Below, piece after piece: positions 33,469-40,814 of a stretch of 57,058 bases of DNA. This DNA is from Candidatus Poribacteria bacterium (GTDB lineage: Bacteria > Poribacteria > WGA-4E > WGA-3G), in the NCBI GenBank assembly GCA_022394775.1, contig JAGFCB010000110.1, forward strand, positions 1 through 57,058, in the 5' to 3' direction. Both the position numbers and the translations under genes were made by a program. Under the pieces are notes generated by a model that saw only the letters and a program-made list of their open reading frames with translations, was not told where the DNA came from and searched no databases. The stretch's first letter is position 1; every line of letters begins with the position of its first letter.

Positions 33469-34308
33469 ATGAGATTAGAAGGAAAAGTTGCGATTGTCGC
33501 GGGTGCTGCTTGGGGTGGCATTGGTGCGGCGACCGCCTATAAGTTCGCTTGCGAGGGTGCGAAAGTCGTTGTGAATACGCGCCGTCGAGAGGAAAAACTT
33601 GCTGAAACTGTCCAGCGCATTCAGGATGCCGGTGGTGAGGCAGTCGCTGTCATGGGTGATGTCGCCGATGAAACGACTTGGCAGGCACTCGTCGAAACCG
33701 CTTTATCAAACTACGGTAAAATAACAACCCTCGTCCATAACGCTGCGCACTCTTACACAAAAAAAGCGATTGAATTCACGATGGAAGAATGGAATGAAAG
33801 CCTCGGCGTGACGCTCGGTGGACCGTGGCTCGGTGCAAAGTACTGTATCCCAGAAATGATTCGCAACGGTGGCGGTGCTTTGGTCTTTATTTCCACTGTT
33901 AATGCCACAATCACGAATCCGGGGTTCGGACTCTATGGCGCAGGAAAAGGCGGCTTAAACGCATTGACACGCAGCATCGCGCTTGATTACGGGAGAGAGG
34001 GAATCCGTGCGAACGCTATCGCTCCTGGACAGATCGTCGGAGAACGCGGCGAGGTCTCTCTTGCTGAGGATGCACTTGAAGAACAAGCCTCACGCGATTG
34101 CTACCCAATTGGACGCTACGGGAAACCCGAAGATATTGCCAACGCCGCACTCTTCTTGGCATCCGATGAAGCAGATTTTGTTACCGGTATCGTCCTGACA
34201 GCAGACGGCGGCTTGACGCTCCAATCACCAGAAGCACTCGTGCGCCCGTCCTTCCGGCTCCGCTGGAGAGACGATATTCTGGTGCCTCAATCGAAAACAG
34301 ATGCGTAG
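33469..34308 (+). CDS. Short-chain dehydrogenase/reductase (SDR)
   Basis: The 279-residue product has the N-terminal cofactor loop IVAGAAWGGIGAATA, the NAG-type motif as HNAAH, the catalytic Ser in FISTVNA, and the YxxxK pair as YGAGKGG. ADGGLTLQS near the C-terminus is typical of classical SDRs. It reduces or oxidises an unknown alcohol/ketone. AAGGAAAGG precedes the ATG. Confidence 0.95.
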   Translation: MRLEGKVAIVAGAAWGGIGAATAYKFACEGAKVVVNTRRREEKLAETVQRIQDAGGEAVAVMGDVADETTWQALVETALSNYGKITTLVHNAAHSYTKKAIEFTMEEWNESLGVTLGGPWLGAKYCIPEMIRNGGGALVFISTVNATITNPGFGLYGAGKGGLNALTRSIALDYGREGIRANAIAPGQIVGERGEVSLAEDALEEQASRDCYPIGRYGKPEDIANAALFLASDEADFVTGIVLTADGGLTLQSPEALVRPSFRLRWRDDILVPQSKTDA

Positions 34309-34340
34309 GACAGATGCCTCATCTTTTTTAGGAGATAAAA

Positions 34341-35057
34341 ATGTGTGGACGATTTACGCTTGCAAGCGCGCCTGCAGCGTTGCAGCAAACCTTCTTTGAT
34401 TTCGATGTCCCGATTAACTTGTCCCCGCGCTACAATATCTCACCCACGCAAGATGTGGCGGTTATTGCCAATACATCAACGGGTACAGAAATACAGCCAG
34501 AAATGGGACAAGTAGAGTTCTTCCACTGGGGACTTATTCCCTCTTGGGCAAAAGACCCGAAGATTGGAAACAGGATGATTAATGCCCGTTCGGAGACTCT
34601 CGCGGAGAAACCGTCTTTCCGAAATGCTTACAAGCGCAGGCGATGCCTCATTTTGTCAGATGGCTACTACGAATGGAAACAGGTGCCCGGCAACACACGC
34701 AAACAACCCGTCTATATCCGTCTTCAATCGGAAAAACCTTTCGCATTGGCGGGGTTATGGGAAACATGGCAGGCAGAAGGGATGGATGAACCTATTCGTT
34801 CCTGCACTATTATTACATGCCCGCCTAACGCGCTATTGGAAAAAATCCATCACAGGATGCCCGTGATTCTGCCACAAGACGCTTATGCCGAGTGGCTTTC
34901 ACCAGATGAACGATCAGCAGATAGCCTTCAACCCCTCCTTGTCCCGTATTCCGATGAAGAGATGGAGGCATACCCCGTATCAACGTTCGTCAATCGTCCG
35001 ACAAATGACTCGCCAGAGTGCATCTCGCCATTTGAAGTTACACAGTCCTTGAACTGA
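34341..35057 (+). CDS. SRAP-domain protein (HMCES/YedK-like abasic-site binder)
   Basis: The 238-residue product begins MCGRFTLAS, where Cys2 becomes N-terminal and crosslinks to abasic sites in single-stranded DNA. Other family motifs are NISPTQ, HWGLIPSWAKD, NARSETLAEKP, DGYYEWK and the His in HHRMPVIL. The protein protects stalled forks from abasic lesions in the cytoplasm. TTAGGAGATAAAA gives a strong ribosome site. Confidence 0.96.
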   Translation: MCGRFTLASAPAALQQTFFDFDVPINLSPRYNISPTQDVAVIANTSTGTEIQPEMGQVEFFHWGLIPSWAKDPKIGNRMINARSETLAEKPSFRNAYKRRRCLILSDGYYEWKQVPGNTRKQPVYIRLQSEKPFALAGLWETWQAEGMDEPIRSCTIITCPPNALLEKIHHRMPVILPQDAYAEWLSPDERSADSLQPLLVPYSDEEMEAYPVSTFVNRPTNDSPECISPFEVTQSLN

Positions 35058-35092
35058 AGTCTATAGCCGAAACAGAAAATAGGAAAGGAATT

Positions 35093-36076
35093 ATGTCAAA
35101 ACCAAGTAAAGATCAGATGCTCTACATGTATCGCAAAATGGTAGAAATTCGTCAATTTGAAGAAGCCGCTGGAACGCTATATCAGAGCGGTCAACTCCCC
35201 GGTTTCTTACACCTCTATATTGGTGAAGAAGCCACAGCCGTGGGCGTTTGTGCGCACTTGCAAGACGACGATTATATCACAAGCACACACCGCGGGCACG
35301 GTCACCTGATTGCCAAAGGCGGTAAACGGGATCGGATGATGGCGGAATTATTCGCACGCACGACCGGCTATTGTAAGGGCAAAGGCGGTTCAATGCACAT
35401 CGCTGATAAAGAAACAGGAATTCTGGGTGCCAACGGTGTCGTCGGTGCAGGGATTCCACTCGCCGCGGGCGCAGCACTCTCTGCTAAACTCCGCGGCACA
35501 CAGCAGGTCGCCGTGTCTTTCTTCGGCGATGGGGCAACGAACCAAGGCGTATTCCACGAGACGCTTAATCTCGCTGCCGTGTGGGAACTACCCGTCGTTT
35601 TTGTCTGTGAAAACAACCGGTTCGGTATGGGAACACCGCAACACGAGCACCAACGCGTAGAGGATATCGCTATCCGCGCGCCTTCCTACGATATACCGGG
35701 TGTTACCGTTGATGGAAACGACGTACTCAAGGTCTACGCTGCTGCAGACGAAGCCGTAACACGCGCACGCGAAGGCGACGGACCGACGCTCCTCAACTGC
35801 GATACTTACAGGTTCAGAGGACATCACATCGGGGATCCGGGAACATCCTACCGCGACCGCGAAGAGGTTCAAGAGCAGGAACGCCTACGCGATCCTATCC
35901 GCCGGCTCGCCGAAGTCCTCACTGAAGAAGAGGGTGTGAGTCAAGACGAACTCTCAGCACTGGAAGAAGAACTCGCAAACGAACTCGAAGCGGCACTTGA
36001 GTTTGCCAAGAGCAGCCCTGAACCGCTCCCAGAAGATGCGCTGAATGACGTTTACGCTGGCTCCATTCAGCCGTAA
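35093..36076 (+). CDS. Thiamine-diphosphate-dependent 2-oxoacid/acetoin dehydrogenase E1 alpha subunit
   Basis: The 327-residue product is the size of PdhA/AcoA. HLYIGEEATAVGVCA and STHRGHGHLIAKG are in the substrate region, FFGDGATNQGVFHETLN is the ThDP-Mg motif, and RFRGHHIGDP is the phosphorylation-loop region. It needs an E1 beta subunit for activity, but none is encoded in the following 20 kb, so the partner must be elsewhere. AGGAAAGGA precedes the ATG. Confidence 0.92.
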   Translation: MSKPSKDQMLYMYRKMVEIRQFEEAAGTLYQSGQLPGFLHLYIGEEATAVGVCAHLQDDDYITSTHRGHGHLIAKGGKRDRMMAELFARTTGYCKGKGGSMHIADKETGILGANGVVGAGIPLAAGAALSAKLRGTQQVAVSFFGDGATNQGVFHETLNLAAVWELPVVFVCENNRFGMGTPQHEHQRVEDIAIRAPSYDIPGVTVDGNDVLKVYAAADEAVTRAREGDGPTLLNCDTYRFRGHHIGDPGTSYRDREEVQEQERLRDPIRRLAEVLTEEEGVSQDELSALEEELANELEAALEFAKSSPEPLPEDALNDVYAGSIQP

Positions 36077-36099
36077 ATGGCAGATATCCAGTAAATGTA

Positions 36100-36120
36100 G
36101 GCGCGGGTCTCAACCGCGCC
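36100..36120. repeat. GC-rich palindrome between the E1 alpha gene and the nucleotidyltransferase gene
   Basis: GGCGCGG (36100-36106) and CCGCGCC (36114-36120) form a perfect stem with a seven-base loop. No U-run follows, so it is not a classical terminator; it looks like a REP-type palindrome. Confidence 0.45.
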
Positions 36121-36152
36121 GAAATCAAACCTGATAACACGGAGGTTGGAAC

Positions 36153-37094
36153 ATGGGGTGCGCAACCACGACCAGCGAAATGTCGCCATCAGAACTCGCG
36201 GAATGCAGAAAAAACCTCAAGCGTCAATGGGAAAACCGTCGGGTTGATAAAGAACGACTCCAACGGGCGTGGAAGACCGCGCGACGTCTCGCCATCGTAC
36301 TTTATCGAGATTTTGGCGCGACGAAAGTTGCTGCCTTCGGCTCCATCACTGAACCGCAGCAGTTCACCGAAAACTCAGATATTGATATCGTTGTCTGGGG
36401 GGTCTCCTATAACAAATGCCTTGACGCGCTCTGGGAGACAAAAGGTTTGAGTTCTGAGTTTAAAATAGATATTATCAATTTTAAATCCATTGACAGTTTA
36501 TTCCGTGAGCGGATTCTAAGTCAAGCTATCCATATTGATAAAGCAGGGACAAACGTTCTCAGATTGATGAACGCATCAGGCAGAGAAAATGGAGAAACTT
36601 ACACAGTGAATCGCGACAAACTCATTCAACGCATCTCTGATGAACGAAGAAAAATAGAACGAACCGTCCAAGGCATCGCGAGTGCATTACAAGATATTGA
36701 AATCATTGCCGCTAACCACAAAAAATATGTAGAAAAGACAATCGCTTCTGATCTCGCTGAAGTTTACAGCAGCATTGAGAGAATTTTTGAGCGAATTGCC
36801 CGTGAGGTAGATATGCAAATACCAAAAGGGAATCGCTGGCATAACGATCTACTTGAACAAATGGCAAAACGGCGACCAGAACGTCCGCCCGTGATTTCCC
36901 CAAACACTTTACCGAGATTAAAAGAACTTTTAGACTTCCGACACAAAGTCAATAACATTTATCGCGACGAGTTGATTTACGAAAAAGCCGAAGAACATGC
37001 CAAACCGATTGGGGACCTATTTGCAACCATTTCTAAAGAATTGGATACGTTGATCGCTTTTTTAACCGGAACCGAAGGCACTCATGAAGGTTGA
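36153..37094 (+). CDS. Nucleotidyltransferase-HEPN fusion protein, copy A
   Basis: The 313-residue product fuses an N-terminal MNT-type nucleotidyltransferase (about 40-140) to a C-terminal HEPN-like helical domain (about 155-305). The first holds GS at 63-64, Asp76 and Asp78 in SDIDIVVWG, and a third Asp106 in FKIDIINF, so the catalytic triad is complete. In the HEPN part the usual R-x4-H-x-Y motif reads RHKVNNIY (263-270), with Asn where the His would be. In MntA-HepT systems these two domains are separate and act as antitoxin and toxin. Here one chain carries both and the RNase motif looks damaged. GGAGG precedes the ATG. The end overlaps the DUF6785-like gene by 11 bases. A full-length paralogue lies at 39924. 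Confidence 0.85.
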   Translation: MGCATTTSEMSPSELAECRKNLKRQWENRRVDKERLQRAWKTARRLAIVLYRDFGATKVAAFGSITEPQQFTENSDIDIVVWGVSYNKCLDALWETKGLSSEFKIDIINFKSIDSLFRERILSQAIHIDKAGTNVLRLMNASGRENGETYTVNRDKLIQRISDERRKIERTVQGIASALQDIEIIAANHKKYVEKTIASDLAEVYSSIERIFERIAREVDMQIPKGNRWHNDLLEQMAKRRPERPPVISPNTLPRLKELLDFRHKVNNIYRDELIYEKAEEHAKPIGDLFATISKELDTLIAFLTGTEGTHEG

Positions 37095-39015
37095 TGAACC
37101 CCTAAAATCAAACGGTGTCACATGGAAATCCATCGCCATCACACTTGTCCTAATTCCGTTTAATTTCTACTGGATCATCGCCGGCGAAGTCGGACTTGTC
37201 GGTTATGCATTGAATACATACGCGGTACCGTTTTACAACGTCGTCTTCGTCGTTTTTGCTTTCACCCTCCTTAATCTCACCGCTCGCCGTCGTTTATTCA
37301 CGGATGCCGAACTCCTGACAATATACATTTTGCTGAGTACGGCGTGTGCTTTCCCGTCTATCACACTGATGACGATTCTCGTCACAACTGTCGGACATGC
37401 CTTCTGGTTCGCAACTGCCGAAAATGAATGGAAACAACTCTTCTGGGATTACCTTCCGAAATGGCTCCTTGTTGACAACCCAAAGGTTTTAACAGGTTAT
37501 TATACAGGTGAAACCAATCTCTCCACCTTGGACATCTTTAGTGCGTGGATAGTGCCAGTACTTTCGTGGGCAGGATTCATGACAATCCTTGTTCTCGTGA
37601 TGTTGTGTATCAACGTCATCCTGCGAAAGCAGTGGGTAGAACGCGAACGGCTTGCGTATCCGATCACACAGATCGCGTTTCACGTCACACATAACACAAA
37701 ATCGCTGTTCTCGCATCGTATCACGTGGCTCGGCTTCGGGATCGCCGCAGCTATCGCCATCCTCAACGGTTTCAGTTTTCTGTATCCAACACTTCCGACC
37801 TTGCCGATTAAACGGATCGGTGGTTGGCGCGGATTTGGACATCTGTTCACAGAAAAACCGTGGAATGCTGTCGGCGGCATCAGTATGTCCTACTACCCGT
37901 TTGTCATCGGGCTTGGGCTGTTGATGCCGCTTGATCTTTCGTTCTCCAGTTGGTTTTTCTTTATTTTCTACAAAGCACAGTTAGTTTTCGCGAGTGCTGC
38001 TGGATTGTCCAGCCTGCCCGGATTCCCATACATTGACAGGCAATGTTTCGGTGCTGCCATCGGGATTTTCATCTCCGTTTTAGTATTGAATCTGCGTCAT
38101 TTTCGTGGTGTGTTTCGCATTGCACGCCACCGCACTGGCGAAGATGCCGACGAACCGGTTTCCTATAGGTTTGCATTATGGGGTATCGTTGTCGGACTCG
38201 CGATGCTGTTTATTTTCTCCAGACGTATCGGCATGTCTTTCTGGCTGATCCCCATCTTTTTCGCAATCTATTTCATCATTGTTCTTGTCCTCACGCGGAT
38301 GCGAGCGGAGCAAGGGTTTCCTGTACATGCGATGGAGAACATGCCAAACCATCATATCCTCGTTGACGGTTTCGGCACACGGACATTAGGCACAAACAAC
38401 CTTGTCGCTTTAACGCTTTATCGATGGTTCAATCGGAGTTACACGAGCAACCCGATGCCGCATCAATTAGAGGGTTTCAAACTCTCGGAACGTTCCGGTA
38501 TTGCCCCGAAACGACTGTTCTTCGCGCTATTAGGCGTTTCAGCGTTCGCTGCCGTGATGGTATTCGGCGTGATCCTTTATCTCTTTTACACCTATGGTGC
38601 TTTGAACATGAGCGGCAGCAGCAGTTGGTCAACAGGCTTCGGTGGACGTGTCTTTAACGGACTCCAGCGTTGGCTCTATTACCCGACCGAACCGAATCTC
38701 TATGCGACGGGTGGCATCCTTTTCGGTCTACTCTTTTCGACGCTCTTGATGTTCATGCGGGCACGTTTTTTCTGGTGGCCCTTCCATCCGATCGGGTTCG
38801 TCGTTTCCAGCGATTGGGGGATGCGGTATTTGTGGAGCTGTATGCTGGTGAGTTCGATTATTAAATGGGGTGTCTTGAAGATTGGCGGACCGAGAGCATC
38901 GCAGCAGTTGGTGATGTTCGCAATTGGGTTGATGTTAGGAGACTTCACTGTTGGCGGAATTTGGAGTCTCATCAGCGTCGTAACACAACAGCCGATGTAT
39001 AATTTTTGGCCGTAG
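37084..39015 (+). CDS. Large polytopic membrane protein of the DUF6785/DUF6784 (OPT-like) type
   Basis: The 643-residue product has roughly 14 hydrophobic segments, beginning with SIAITLVLIPFNFYWIIAG and VVFVVFAFTLLNL. The pattern of conserved stretches (RERLAYPITQIAFHV, RMRAEQGFPVHAMENMP, WPFHPIGFVVSSDWGMRYLW) matches proteins I know as DUF6785/DUF6784, which are distantly like oligopeptide transporters. The transported substrate is unknown. The ATG lies inside the end of the nucleotidyltransferase-HEPN gene, so translation is probably coupled. Confidence 0.8.
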   Translation: MKVDEPLKSNGVTWKSIAITLVLIPFNFYWIIAGEVGLVGYALNTYAVPFYNVVFVVFAFTLLNLTARRRLFTDAELLTIYILLSTACAFPSITLMTILVTTVGHAFWFATAENEWKQLFWDYLPKWLLVDNPKVLTGYYTGETNLSTLDIFSAWIVPVLSWAGFMTILVLVMLCINVILRKQWVERERLAYPITQIAFHVTHNTKSLFSHRITWLGFGIAAAIAILNGFSFLYPTLPTLPIKRIGGWRGFGHLFTEKPWNAVGGISMSYYPFVIGLGLLMPLDLSFSSWFFFIFYKAQLVFASAAGLSSLPGFPYIDRQCFGAAIGIFISVLVLNLRHFRGVFRIARHRTGEDADEPVSYRFALWGIVVGLAMLFIFSRRIGMSFWLIPIFFAIYFIIVLVLTRMRAEQGFPVHAMENMPNHHILVDGFGTRTLGTNNLVALTLYRWFNRSYTSNPMPHQLEGFKLSERSGIAPKRLFFALLGVSAFAAVMVFGVILYLFYTYGALNMSGSSSWSTGFGGRVFNGLQRWLYYPTEPNLYATGGILFGLLFSTLLMFMRARFFWWPFHPIGFVVSSDWGMRYLWSCMLVSSIIKWGVLKIGGPRASQQLVMFAIGLMLGDFTVGGIWSLISVVTQQPMYNFWP

Positions 39016-39035
39016 CCTGATTTAGCGAATTTTCA

Positions 39036-39065
39036 TTTACAAAATCGGTAGAAATGTGCTACAAT
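39036..39065 (+). promoter_or_regulatory. Sigma70-type promoter of the small-protein pair
   Basis: TTTACA (39036-39041), an 18-base spacer and TACAAT (39060-39065). A second TATAAT at 39085-39090 lacks a matching -35. Confidence 0.45.
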
Positions 39066-39098
39066 TCAATATCAACTGCGAAAATATAATATATTGGA

Positions 39099-39335
39099 AT
39101 GGATTTTGAAATTATTGGAGAAATTACCCAAATAGAAACAATTAGTCGCGATAATAGTATCCAGAACTATACACGCTTACAACGTCAGTACGGCCAAGGC
39201 AGGTGGCGCAAGCTAAAGGGAGTAGCATACGTTAGTCTGGTTGATGGCTCTGTACGTCTTGCTGAAGTTCATTGGTATCAAACTGACAACATCGGCAAGA
39301 GAGAATTCAAGATTAAACTCCCGTTTCTTGACTAA
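39099..39335 (+). CDS. Small conserved-looking protein (78 aa), first of a pair
   Basis: The product begins MDFEIIGEITQIETISRDNS and contains RLQRQYGQGRWRKLKGVAYV and VRLAEVHWYQTDNIGKREF, ending in a basic-hydrophobic KIKLPFLD. I recall similar small proteins in cyanobacteria and other environmental bacteria, without an assigned function. No membrane segment or signal is present. No clear Shine-Dalgarno precedes the ATG. The next small gene starts two bases after this stop. Confidence 0.7.
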   Translation: MDFEIIGEITQIETISRDNSIQNYTRLQRQYGQGRWRKLKGVAYVSLVDGSVRLAEVHWYQTDNIGKREFKIKLPFLD

Positions 39336-39337
39336 AA

Positions 39338-39580
39338 ATGAGCACAAAAGAGAATCATTTTCCGCAATTCGGTCTATGCCTTAATAACGAAGGATATGCA
39401 GCTTCTCTTGAAGTAGGGAAAGTGTATCGTGTCCTTCCTGATGATGAGGCAGCGGTTCACGGCTATATTCGCGTTATAGATGAAAGTGGCGAAGATTACG
39501 CCTATACAACCGACCGTTTTCACTTAATTCAGCTGCCTACCGCTGTCGAAAAAGCATTGTTATCCACTCTACGAGCATAG
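39338..39580 (+). CDS. Small conserved-looking protein (80 aa), second of a pair
   Basis: The product contains LCLNNEGYAASLEVGKVYRV, then IRVIDESGEDYAYTTDRFHL and LPTAVEKALLS. The layout (short beta protein with VIDESGEDY) is one I recall from unassigned proteins of cyanobacteria and planctomycetes. It is tightly coupled to the preceding gene, so the two may form a complex or a toxin-antitoxin-like pair, but nothing in the sequence shows a toxin motif. Confidence 0.7.
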   Translation: MSTKENHFPQFGLCLNNEGYAASLEVGKVYRVLPDDEAAVHGYIRVIDESGEDYAYTTDRFHLIQLPTAVEKALLSTLRA

Positions 39581-39603
39581 AATCCCGAAAAACTCCAATA
39601 ACT

Positions 39604-39749
39604 ATAACCCAAGTTGCCACTTTGATGCACAGGAGACCGTTGGTTTCCTGTGCATCTTTGTGCCGAAAATGGTAGGAAACATGTCAAACTTTTCACCAAA
39701 ATGACCATGTTCGTGCGTCCAAAATCACATAGGTAGCAAGTTGGGTTAT
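39604..39749. repeat. 146-bp MITE-like element with terminal inverted repeats and an internal hairpin
   Basis: ATAACCCAAGTTGC (39604-39617) and GCAAGTTGGGTTAT (39736-39749) are inverted with one mismatch. Inside, GATGCACAGGA (39624-39634) pairs with TCCTGTGCATC (39647-39657), with ACC/GGT continuing the stem. No frame encodes a protein. The hairpin could also serve as a terminator for the small-gene pair. Nothing else is seen in 39581-39873. Confidence 0.5.
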
Positions 39750-39873
39750 TAATAGTTCAGGTCAAGAATGAGTGAAAACGAAAAAATTTAACCTGAGTAA
39801 TTATTGTCTTCATTAGTTCATTAGCACATACTTTCAAAAAAGAAAACCGCAAAGGTCTTCCCGTCTTTTTTTA

Positions 39874-39902
39874 TTGCACACTAACCCATTTCATGCTATC
39901 CT
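39874..39902 (+). promoter_or_regulatory. Candidate sigma70 promoter of nucleotidyltransferase-HEPN copy B
   Basis: TTGCAC (39874-39879), 17-base spacer, TATCCT (39897-39902). The -10 is weak. The ATG at 39924 would follow a very short leader. Confidence 0.35.
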
Positions 39903-39923
39903 ATTTTCTAAGGAGATAGCGAT

Positions 39924-40814
39924 ATGCATCAACCCACAGAAGACCATCGCACAGCGAAAGATTTATCGCCTGAAGAATTAGCCGAATATCGCCGACGGCT
40001 TGATCAGCACTTCAAAAACCGGAAAGTAGATGAGGCGTTGCTGCAACGCGCCTGGCAGACGGCACATCGGATAGCCGCCACGCTTTATGAAGATTTTAGT
40101 GCCACACAAGTTGCTGTTTTTGGTTCGCTCGCTGAACCAGAGTCGTTCTCAAAATGGTCGGATATAGACATTGCTGTTTGGGGAATTCCAAACGACAAAT
40201 ATTTCCGGGCATCGTCAATAACATCGGACATTAGCGGATTGTTTAAAATTGATTTAGTCGATTTTGAAAGTTGTAAAGCACTTTTTCGTGAGAGAATTCA
40301 GAATCAGCTAATTCCTATTGAAAAAGGGGTAATCTACAAAGTGGACAGAAGCGAACTCATCCAGCGTATCTCCGACGAGCGCGAGAAAATAGAAGGAACT
40401 CTAAAAAAAATAGAGGAAAGGCTGGAAAAAATTAAAACTGCCCCTGCTGAATATAGAGAAGAGATAGAAACGACAATCGCCAAAAATCTTGTTGACTGCT
40501 ATAGGGGAATAGAGAACATTTTTAGACGAATCGCCCTCGATGTTGATTTACGTATGCCTGACGGAAGTAGATGGCATAAAGAACTACTAACACAGATGGC
40601 AGCACCACAAGCAGAACGGCAACCTGTGATTTCCCAAGAGACTTTTGAGACTCTAACGGAACTTTTAGAGTTTCGCCACGTTTTTAATAACATCTATGGA
40701 GAGGAACTGGTTTACGAACAAACAGAGAGAAATGCCAAGCAGGTTGGCGAGTTGTTTAACAGTCTCTCAAAAGAATTAGAGACCTTTATCGCTTACTTAG
40801 AAGAACAAGAATAA
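39924..40814 (+). CDS. Nucleotidyltransferase-HEPN fusion protein, copy B
   Basis: The 296-residue protein is homologous to the product at 36153 over its whole length. The nucleotidyltransferase part has GS at 67-68, Asp80 and Asp82 in SDIDIAVWG, and Asp110 in FKIDLVDF. The HEPN part ends with RHVFNNIY (251-258), again with Asn in place of the HEPN His. Between the domains lies a charged coiled-coil-like helix (DEREKIEGTLKKIEERLEKI). AAGGAG precedes the ATG. The stop codon shares one base with the start of the VWA gene, so translation is coupled. An AMP-transferring regulatory role is plausible but not shown. Confidence 0.85.
   Translation: MHQPTEDHRTAKDLSPEELAEYRRRLDQHFKNRKVDEALLQRAWQTAHRIAATLYEDFSATQVAVFGSLAEPESFSKWSDIDIAVWGIPNDKYFRASSITSDISGLFKIDLVDFESCKALFRERIQNQLIPIEKGVIYKVDRSELIQRISDEREKIEGTLKKIEERLEKIKTAPAEYREEIETTIAKNLVDCYRGIENIFRRIALDVDLRMPDGSRWHKELLTQMAAPQAERQPVISQETFETLTELLEFRHVFNNIYGEELVYEQTERNAKQVGELFNSLSKELETFIAYLEEQE

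Noticed and set aside
36153..37094. A classical two-gene MntA-HepT toxin-antitoxin system
   Set aside because: Both domains are in one chain and the HEPN catalytic His is replaced by Asn, so the classical assignment does not hold.
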